From Opitutaceae bacterium UBA2377 (GTDB taxonomy: Bacteria; Verrucomicrobiota; Verrucomicrobiia; Opitutales; Opitutaceae): a stretch of DNA of 64,000 nt. Shown piece after piece: positions 58,173 to 64,000 of this stretch. Numbering within the stretch: position 1 is the stretch's first letter; every line of letters begins with the position of its first letter. A model generated the notes under the pieces. That model did not search any database. It had not been told where the DNA came from and saw nothing but the letters and a program-made list of their open reading frames with translations. The stretch lies in assembly GCA_002344205.1 (NCBI GenBank), contig DDSZ01000031.1, positions 872 to 64,871 of the forward strand, written 5' to 3'. The position numbers were made by a program, and so were the translations under genes.

Positions 58173-61028
58173 ATGGCTACCGACCTGAAAGACACTCTCC
58201 TGCTTCCCAAGACCGATTTCCCCATGCGGGCAAATCTGGTGCAGCGCGAGCCGGGCCGGGTCGCGCATTGGGACCAGCTCGGCCTTTACGCGCGTATCCA
58301 GCAGATCCGCGCCGGCGCCCCCGCCTTCGTCCTGCACGACGGCCCGCCGTTCACCAACGGCGACGTCCACATTGGCACCGCGCTCAACAAGACGCTCAAG
58401 GACATCGTCAACCGCTACAAATCCATGCGCGGTTTCCGCACGCCCTACGTGCCCGGCTGGGACTGCCACGGCCTGCCCATCGAGCAGAAGGTCAGCCGCG
58501 AGATTCAGGAGAAGAAGCTCACCCTTACCACCGCCGAGCTGCGCGCGAAGTGCGACGAGTTTTCGGAGAGCTGGATCGCCAAGCAGACCACCCAGTTCAA
58601 GCGCATCGGCGTGCTCGCCGACTGGTCGAACGAATACAAGACAAAGGCCCCAGCCTTCGAGGCCGACATCCTGCGCACCTTCGCCGCCTTCGTCGAACAG
58701 GGCCTCGTCTATCGCAGCAAGAAACCCGTTTATTGGTCCATCCCCTTTGAGACCGCCCTCGCCGAGGCCGAGATCGAATACAAGGAGCACACCTCCGTCG
58801 CGATCTGGGTAAAGTTCGCCGTCCCCGCCACCGAGGCGGCCAAGTTTGGCCTCCCGGCCGACAAGCCGCTCTTCATCGTCATCTGGACAACCACGCCGTG
58901 GACGATCCCCGCCAACCTCGCGATCGCGCTGCACCCCGAGGTGGAATACGCCGTCGCCGATCTCGGCGCCGAGCGGATTATCGTCGCCTCGGCCCTGCTC
59001 GGTGCGGTCTCCAGCGCGGCGAAAATCGAGCCGCAACCCTCGGTCGTGCAGACCGTCGTTGGCGCCAAGCTCGAAAAGCTCGCCGCCCGCCATCCCTTCA
59101 TCAACCGCGCCTCGCCCGTCGTGCTGGCCGACTACGTCACGACCGACAGCGGCACCGGCGCCGTCCACACCGCGCCCGGCCACGGCGCGGAGGACTACCA
59201 GACCGGCCTTAAGAACGGCCTCGAGGTTTACTGCCCGGTCGGCGACGACGGCAAATACCTCGACGACGGCCGCGTGCCCGCCGACCTCGTCGGGCTCACC
59301 ACGCTCGAAACCGTCGAGGAGCTTAAGACCAAAAAGCCCTCGCCCGCCAATCTTGCGGTCCTCAAAAAACTCGCCGAGGCCAACGCCCTGCTTGCGAAAG
59401 CCAAGTATCAGCACAGCTACCCGCATTGCTGGCGCTCCAAGACGCCGATCATTTTTCGCGCGGTGGACCAGTGGTTCGTGTCGCTCGACAAGGCCGGTCA
59501 CCGCCAGATCGCGCTCAGCGAGATCACCAAGATCGCACAGAACCAGGGTTGGATTCCCGCTTGGGGCGAGGCCCGCATCCGCGGTGCCGTTGAGTCGCGT
59601 CCGGACTGGTGCATCAGCCGCCAGCGTTCGTGGGGCGTGCCGATCATCGCCTTCTACGGCCCCGACAAGCAGGCCTACCTCGACGCCGGGGTCATCCGCG
59701 CCGTGGCCGACAAGATCGCGACCAAAGGCACCAACTTCTGGTATGACTCCACCGCCGCGCAGATTCTCGACGGCGTGAAACTGCCCGCCGGCTGGCCCGC
59801 CGCGACCGACCTCACCTGCGGACGCGATACGCTCGACGTGTGGATTGATTCCGGCTCCACCCAGGCCGCCGTGCTCAAGCGCGGTCAGGGCGGCACCTCA
59901 TGGCCGGCCGACCTCTACCTCGAAGGCAGCGACCAGCACCGCGGTTGGTTTCAATCTTCGCTTTGGAACAGCGTTATCGCCTTTGGCGGCGCACCCTACA
60001 AGGCCGTCCTCACCCACGGGTTCATCGTGGACAAGGACCGCCAGAAAATTTCCAAGAGCTCGACCTACCAGAAGCCCCAGACCGCCGACGCCTACATCGC
60101 CCAGCACGGCGCCGATGTTATCCGCCTCTGGATCGCCTCGCAGGACTTCCGCGACGACATCCCGGTGGACGACGAGATCCTAAAGAACGTCGGCGAGGCG
60201 TATCGTCTTTTCCGCAACACCTTCCGGTTCCAGCTCTCCAACCTGTTCGACTTCGACGCCGCCCGACACGCCGTGCCCGTCGCCGCGATGGACGCGCTCG
60301 ACCGCTGGGCGCTGCACCAGACGGCCACGCTCATCGCCGAGTGCACCAAGGCCTACGACGCCTACGAATTCCACCGGGTTTACCAGCTCTGCAACCAGTT
60401 CTGCTCGGTCACGCTGTCGGCCATCTACCACGATATTCTAAAGGACCGGCTCTACACGCTCGGCGCCGCCCACCCCCTCCGCCGCTCATCGCAGAGCGCC
60501 ATCGCCGCAATCTTCGAGTCGCTGGTGAAGCTGCTCGCACCCTTCCTGACCTTCACCTGCGACGAAGCGTGGAGCTTTGCCAAGACCGGCAAGGAATACA
60601 GTGATGCCTCAATTCATCTGGAAGACTGGCCCAAAGTGGCGCCGGACTGGATAAATACTGAGCTAGCCACAGAGATGGCCTCTCGGCTACGCTACCGCAC
60701 TTTGGTCAATGAGGCTATTGAGCCCCTCCGCAGCGCCGGTAAACTAGGGAAATCGCTGGATGCAGTCGTGACTTTTCGAGGAGCAATGGCTGACCATGAA
60801 TTGCATGCAGTAGGTCTTGAGCGGTCGGTTCTAGCGGAACTGTTCATTGTTTCTGACGTCAAATTTTCCCCAACCGCGGGCGTCACTCCCGAAAACTCGA
60901 TCCAGATCGAGCCTTGTTCCGAAATCGGCTATCATCGCTGTCCCCGCTGCTGGCGCTGGGTGCCGGCCCTCGAACCAAGTTCGCACGGAAACGTCTGTCC
61001 GCGTTGCGTTGCCGCGCTAAAGTCCTAA
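58173..61028 (+). CDS. ileS: Isoleucyl-tRNA synthetase
   Basis: Class I synthetase charging tRNA-Ile, 951 residues. The HIGH-type motif is HIGT (66-69, in DGPPFTNGDVHIGTALNK), the editing domain covers about 190-400 (WTTTPWTIPANLAIAL, GTGAVHTAPGHGAEDY), and the second signature is KISKS at 625-629. A C-terminal zinc site is present: HRCPRCWRW and NVCPRCVAAL. The ATG at 58173 is chosen because KDTLLLPKTDFPMR starts the family. Codons from about 60598 to 60930 are clearly less GC-rich (ATA, CTA, ACA, GTA, CGA, GGA) than the rest of the gene. Confidence 0.97.
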   Translation: MATDLKDTLLLPKTDFPMRANLVQREPGRVAHWDQLGLYARIQQIRAGAPAFVLHDGPPFTNGDVHIGTALNKTLKDIVNRYKSMRGFRTPYVPGWDCHGLPIEQKVSREIQEKKLTLTTAELRAKCDEFSESWIAKQTTQFKRIGVLADWSNEYKTKAPAFEADILRTFAAFVEQGLVYRSKKPVYWSIPFETALAEAEIEYKEHTSVAIWVKFAVPATEAAKFGLPADKPLFIVIWTTTPWTIPANLAIALHPEVEYAVADLGAERIIVASALLGAVSSAAKIEPQPSVVQTVVGAKLEKLAARHPFINRASPVVLADYVTTDSGTGAVHTAPGHGAEDYQTGLKNGLEVYCPVGDDGKYLDDGRVPADLVGLTTLETVEELKTKKPSPANLAVLKKLAEANALLAKAKYQHSYPHCWRSKTPIIFRAVDQWFVSLDKAGHRQIALSEITKIAQNQGWIPAWGEARIRGAVESRPDWCISRQRSWGVPIIAFYGPDKQAYLDAGVIRAVADKIATKGTNFWYDSTAAQILDGVKLPAGWPAATDLTCGRDTLDVWIDSGSTQAAVLKRGQGGTSWPADLYLEGSDQHRGWFQSSLWNSVIAFGGAPYKAVLTHGFIVDKDRQKISKSSTYQKPQTADAYIAQHGADVIRLWIASQDFRDDIPVDDEILKNVGEAYRLFRNTFRFQLSNLFDFDAARHAVPVAAMDALDRWALHQTATLIAECTKAYDAYEFHRVYQLCNQFCSVTLSAIYHDILKDRLYTLGAAHPLRRSSQSAIAAIFESLVKLLAPFLTFTCDEAWSFAKTGKEYSDASIHLEDWPKVAPDWINTELATEMASRLRYRTLVNEAIEPLRSAGKLGKSLDAVVTFRGAMADHELHAVGLERSVLAELFIVSDVKFSPTAGVTPENSIQIEPCSEIGYHRCPRCWRWVPALEPSSHGNVCPRCVAALKS

Positions 61029-61058
61029 TTTCTTTCTTAACCCTCCCCAAATCTCCCC

Positions 61059-61997
61059 ATGGCCAAACCAAAACCAAAGACAAAAAAGGCGTCGCCCTCC
61101 AAGCCCGCCAAAAAAACGTCTGCCAAACCCGCTCCTTCCAAGCGCAAGCCCGCCCCGGCCCACGCGAAGAAGCCCGCGCCGGTCAAGCCCGCCGCTCCCG
61201 CCAAAAAGCCGGAGCCCGCGCGCAAACCGGCGCCCGCGGCCAAGGCAGCACCCGTTTCCATGGCAAAATCCGATTCCAAAAACGCGCTCCGCGCCAACAT
61301 CCTCAAGCGCAAGGCCACCGCCAAGCCCATCGCCTTCAGCCTCGACGAGGTCCGCGCCATCGCGAAAACCGTCACCACCAAGACGGCCGCCGCCAAGCCG
61401 GCGAAGCAGCCCGGCAAGGCCGCTGCCGCCATCGCCCCGGTGAAGCCGGCCAAGCCCAACCACATCAAGGCCGCCTCGCTCGCCGACATCCTCGGCTTCA
61501 ACCCGAAGAAGCAGGCCAAGCTGGACCCGGCCGACGCCGCCGACGTCCCCGAGAAATTCAAGCGCTACTACAAGCTGCTGGTGGACCTGCGCAACCACCT
61601 CACCGCCGGCATCGAGCTGCACTCCGAGGAAACCCTCAAGCGCTCCGCCAAGGACGACGCCGGCGACCTCTCCTCCTACGGCCAGCACATGGCCGACGCC
61701 GGCACCGATACCTTCGACCGCGACTTCGCCCTCAGCCTCGTTTCCAGCGAGCAGGAAGCGCTCTCCGAGATCGACGCCGCCATCAAGCGCATCCACGCCG
61801 GCACCTACGGCGTCTGCGAGCACACGCAGCAGCCCATTCCCAAGGAACGCCTGCTTGCCGTGCCCTTCACCCGCTACACCGCCGAGGCCCAGAAGGAGAT
61901 CGAGCGCAACCGCCACCGGTCGCGCACCCAGGCCGGGCTGTTCGGCGAACACGGCGAGGATTCCGGCAAGATGATGGAAGACTCGGGCGACGAGTGA
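61059..61997 (+). CDS. TraR/DksA-like protein with a long K/A/P-rich tail and no intact zinc finger
   Basis: A 312-residue protein. Residues 1-65 and about 105-135 are Lys/Ala/Pro-rich and histone-H1-like, probably binding nucleic acid. Residues 165-285 match TraR/DksA: coiled-coil helices (EKFKRYYKLLVDLRNHL) and the finger region GTYGVCEHTQQPIPKERLLAVPFTRY. Zinc-binding DksA proteins use four cysteines; here only C253 remains, with T256, T274 and A277 in the other three places. It could still bind in the RNA polymerase secondary channel, or have another DNA-linked role. It lies between ileS and lspA, a neighbourhood known for dksA-type genes. Confidence 0.85.
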   Translation: MAKPKPKTKKASPSKPAKKTSAKPAPSKRKPAPAHAKKPAPVKPAAPAKKPEPARKPAPAAKAAPVSMAKSDSKNALRANILKRKATAKPIAFSLDEVRAIAKTVTTKTAAAKPAKQPGKAAAAIAPVKPAKPNHIKAASLADILGFNPKKQAKLDPADAADVPEKFKRYYKLLVDLRNHLTAGIELHSEETLKRSAKDDAGDLSSYGQHMADAGTDTFDRDFALSLVSSEQEALSEIDAAIKRIHAGTYGVCEHTQQPIPKERLLAVPFTRYTAEAQKEIERNRHRSRTQAGLFGEHGEDSGKMMEDSGDE

Positions 61998-62082
61998 GGC
62001 GGGATTTCAATTTTGGATCCTTGATTCCCGATTGAAACCCAGCCGCCAGCCTGAAGTTGAAAACCAGCGCGCCGGCCCCGCC

Positions 62083-62607
62083 ATGTCCGGCGCACCGGAC
62101 GCGGAGCCGCCCGCGTCGAAACTCCGGCGCCTGCTCGCCTACCGGCTGCTGCTCACACTCGCGCTGACGGTCTTCGCCCTCGATCAGGTCACGAAAACGT
62201 GGATCGATGCCCGGCTGCCCTTGGGCACCTACGGCCTCGCCCACGGCGCCATTGAAGTCATCCCCGGCTTCTTCCACCTCGTGCACGTTGGCAACACCGG
62301 CGCGGCATGGAGTCTCTTCACCGGCAAGAGCTTCTTCCTCGCCCTGCTCGCCCTGGCCACCCTCGGGGCAATTTTCATCTGGCGGCGCGCGCTCGGCCTG
62401 CAGGATCGCACCGCCCAGCTCGCCTTCGGCCTGCTCTGCGGCGGCATCGTCGGCAATCTCGTGGACCGTTTTCTGCACGGCCATGTGATCGACTTCATCG
62501 ACCTCCATTTCGGCGCCTACGTCTATCCCACGTTTAACGTGGCCGACGCCGGTATCTGCATCGGCGTAGGCATCTATCTCTGGCACTCCCTGCGGCACCC
62601 GCAGTAG
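62083..62607 (+). CDS. lspA: Lipoprotein signal peptidase (signal peptidase II)
   Basis: Cleaves signal peptides of prolipoproteins in the inner membrane. The 174 residues hold four TM helices and the aspartate motifs: LDQVTK (D34), NTGAAWS, GNLVDRF (catalytic D128) and FNVADAGI (catalytic D155). The ATG at 62083 is used; a TTG at 62032 would add 17 polar residues. Its client here would include the LptE-like lipoprotein. Third gene of an ileS-traR-lspA series. Confidence 0.95.
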   Translation: MSGAPDAEPPASKLRRLLAYRLLLTLALTVFALDQVTKTWIDARLPLGTYGLAHGAIEVIPGFFHLVHVGNTGAAWSLFTGKSFFLALLALATLGAIFIWRRALGLQDRTAQLAFGLLCGGIVGNLVDRFLHGHVIDFIDLHFGAYVYPTFNVADAGICIGVGIYLWHSLRHPQ

Positions 62608-62848
62608 CGCGGTTTAACAACATGGCCGAGACAGGCAGGGCCTGACTCGTCGAAAGAAAGCCAGCCCTTGTGCGCTTCCGGCGCATCCACCAAAGCCGCG
62701 GTCTGCTCGGCCTGTCCGCCATAGCCTTGCTGTGTCCGCCGAAGCCTCAGGCGAAGGTGGGGCGACGGCGGGAGAGCGGACCCTACCGGCGCTACCGCGC
62801 CCAGGTGTGCGACGGCCGCAGTGTTATTTTAACCGCAGCAGCCAGGGC
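62608..62848. other. Largest gene-free gap (241 nt) with a repeat
   Basis: Between convergent lspA and yicC. Positions 62710-62783 hold the second copy of the CCGCCATAGCC ... GCGACGGCGGGA repeat, with an internal CCGCCGAAGCCTCAGGCG segment. I see no open frame with gene-like features, no RNA gene and no terminator. Confidence 0.6.
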
Positions 62849-63721
62849 TCACTCCACGTTGGCCATCTGCTCGCGGACGCGTTCGAGTTCGTTCTTCAGC
62901 TCGATCACCGCCCGGGCAATGGTCAGGTCATTGGCCTTGCTGCCAATGGTATTCACCTCGCGACCGATTTCCTGCAGGAGAAACTCCGCCTTGCGGCCGA
63001 TCTCGCCCTCCGCCCGCAGCAACGCACCGAACTGGTCGAAATGGCTGCGCAGGCGCGTGAGTTCCTCGGTCACATCGCAACGGTCGGCAAAGAGCGCGAT
63101 CTCGCGGAGCACCCGTTCATCGTTCACGTCGAGCTGCAGCTCCGCCTGCCGCAGCCGCTGGAGCAACTGCTCACGGTAGGCCGCGGGGACGAGCGGAGCC
63201 CGGGCCGCCACCGCCTCGGTGTGACGGCGCAGCGTTTCCAGCCGGGAACTGAAATCAGCCAGCAGCGCCTCACCTTCCTTTGCCCGCATCGCGGCAAAAG
63301 CCTGCAGCGCCTCACCCAGCACCGTGTTCACCACCGGCAGCGCCGCCTCCGCTGCGGGCAGCTCAGGGGTTCGGCGCAAGGAATTGACCACCGCCCACAA
63401 CAGCTCGGGCGTCGGCTGAAAACCCAGCCCGCGGGCCTTCGCCAGCTCCCCGAGCCGGTCCAGCGCCGCGTTGATCTCGGCCTCGTCCCAGGCCGGCTCG
63501 CTGCCGCCACGGGCGCCCGTCAGCTCAAAGTTCACCGTCACGCGTCCGCGGCAGGCGGCCTGCCGCACGCGCTCGCCGACCCCGGCCTCCAGGCTTTCCC
63601 AACCCGCCGGCAGGCGAATGGCCAAATCGAGTGACTTCCGGTTCACGGAACTCACCTGGACGGTGAGCGTATAAGTGCCCACCCCCGCCGTCCCCCGCCC
63701 ATAGCCGGTCATGCTCTTCAT
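62849..63721 (-). CDS. yicC: YicC-family endoribonuclease
   Basis: A 290-residue protein of the YicC family, cytoplasmic endoribonucleases that act on RNA. It begins with the family signature MKSMTGYGRG, has VSSVNRKSLDLAIRLP, and ends in the strongly conserved segment FLLQEIGREVNTIGSKAND followed by KNELERVREQMANVE. Length is typical. Convergent with lspA across the repeat-bearing gap. Confidence 0.93.
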   Translation of the reverse strand: MKSMTGYGRGTAGVGTYTLTVQVSSVNRKSLDLAIRLPAGWESLEAGVGERVRQAACRGRVTVNFELTGARGGSEPAWDEAEINAALDRLGELAKARGLGFQPTPELLWAVVNSLRRTPELPAAEAALPVVNTVLGEALQAFAAMRAKEGEALLADFSSRLETLRRHTEAVAARAPLVPAAYREQLLQRLRQAELQLDVNDERVLREIALFADRCDVTEELTRLRSHFDQFGALLRAEGEIGRKAEFLLQEIGREVNTIGSKANDLTIARAVIELKNELERVREQMANVE

Positions 63722-63734
63722 GGAAGCGATGAAA

Positions 63735-63770
63735 TCCTAAATCCCAAGGGACTAAATCCTAAAATTGTCC
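63735..63770. repeat. Short AT-rich direct repeat between yicC and the last gene
   Basis: TAAATCCTAAA-type units recur (CCTAAATCCC, ACTAAATCCTAAAATTG) in a 37-nt gap of AT-rich sequence. It may be the edge of a mobile repeat linked to the four-helix-bundle gene. Confidence 0.4.
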
Positions 63771-64000
63771 GCCCAGACGATTGATGATCGTGGAGTAAAT
63801 TTTCACCAATTGCGTGGCTTCATCATTCAACCGTGCCTGCTCTGTTCGCAAAGACTCGGTGTCGCCCGGATTGATCAGCCGAATCCACAATCCCGACTCA
63901 CGCGCCTCCTTGCGACAAATGCGAAACCGCATCAGCCGATCCTGTTTACCCAAGGCGTTGTCCGCTTCGATGTGATTGGCGGCAACCGAACCCGAGGATC
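63759..64000 (-). CDS. Four-helix-bundle protein (23S rRNA intervening-sequence type), 5' end beyond the window
   Basis: The C-terminal 80 residues of a family of about 120 residues. The frame is open to the window end and reads SSGSVAANHIEADNALGKQD, then LMRFRICRKEARESGLWIRL and a final helix up to the stop: the hallmark SSxSVxANxxEA and KExxESxxWLRL motifs. These small helical bundles occur inside 23S rRNA genes of some bacteria and, commonly, as stray chromosomal genes. A TTG at 63953 is only an internal codon. Function unknown. Confidence 0.88.
   Translation of the reverse strand, partial: SSGSVAANHIEADNALGKQDRLMRFRICRKEARESGLWIRLINPGDTESLRTEQARLNDEATQLVKIYSTIINRLGGQF

Overview
This is a GC-rich, gene-dense bacterial chromosome segment. 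It most likely comes from Verrucomicrobiota, probably the Opitutales/Opitutaceae; that placement is an inference from the gene set, not a database match. The cell is diderm with LPS: lpxI, lpxK, an LptE-like lipoprotein, a BamD-like protein and an outer-membrane beta-barrel are all here. It makes peptidoglycan (glmM, uppP, a D,D-carboxypeptidase, a DapF-like protein). It uses O2-dependent haem synthesis (hemF, hemE, hemY) and carries an exosortase. Few starts have a Shine-Dalgarno sequence, and several have -35/-10-like elements ending only about 6 nt before the start codon. Nearly all of the window is housekeeping DNA. I see no prophage, transposase, CRISPR array, rRNA or tRNA, and no gap above 300 bases without a gene.

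Layout. 1-5.4 kb: metK (cut by the window edge), an orphan HPt protein, a family-4-like uracil-DNA glycosylase overlapping ribE, then leuS. 5.5-10.4 kb: a polysaccharide-export operon of FecR-domain protein, outer-membrane beta-barrel, short Wza-like OPX protein and Wzc-like tyrosine kinase. 10.4-18.4 kb: lpxI, a bifunctional-nuclease-domain protein, a tRNA-dihydrouridine synthase, sufT/sppA, a conserved protein of unknown function, a DapF homologue with both catalytic cysteines changed to serine, and a periplasmic redoxin. 18.5-21.8 kb: an exosortase-EpsI fusion, a 30-residue membrane peptide overlapping its stop codon, and an ECF sigma/RskA anti-sigma pair. 21.8-35.1 kb: fabV, dtd, an iron-type ABC permease, a DMT transporter, a TPR protein, glmM/trpD, uppP, rpmF-plsX-fabH, then bamD-like, lptE-like and rpe. 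35.1-44.3 kb: solute-binding protein and ATPase of an iron-type ABC transporter, hpt, a Ppx/GppA phosphatase, a large unknown protein, an RluD-type pseudouridine synthase, an adenosine-deaminase-family enzyme and an M29 aminopeptidase. 44.3-51.5 kb: lpxK, a class V aminotransferase, topB, class II aldolase and a DTW-domain protein. 51.6-53.5 kb: a second ECF sigma/zinc anti-sigma operon enclosing two small exported proteins. 53.5-64 kb: D,D-carboxypeptidase, hemF-hemE-hemY, ileS, a TraR/DksA-like protein lacking zinc ligands, lspA, yicC and a truncated four-helix-bundle gene.

Functional themes: the envelope dominates (LPS, outer-membrane biogenesis, polysaccharide export, exosortase sorting, lipoprotein processing), under at least two ECF sigma factors. 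The observations most worth following are the Ser/Ser DapF homologue, the short OPX plus beta-barrel export set, the exosortase-coupled micropeptide, the ECF operon with an internal ECF-like promoter, the Zn-less DksA-like protein, the Fe-S-ligand-poor uracil-DNA glycosylase, and several classes of short palindromic repeat in gene gaps, one of which forms the end of hemF.
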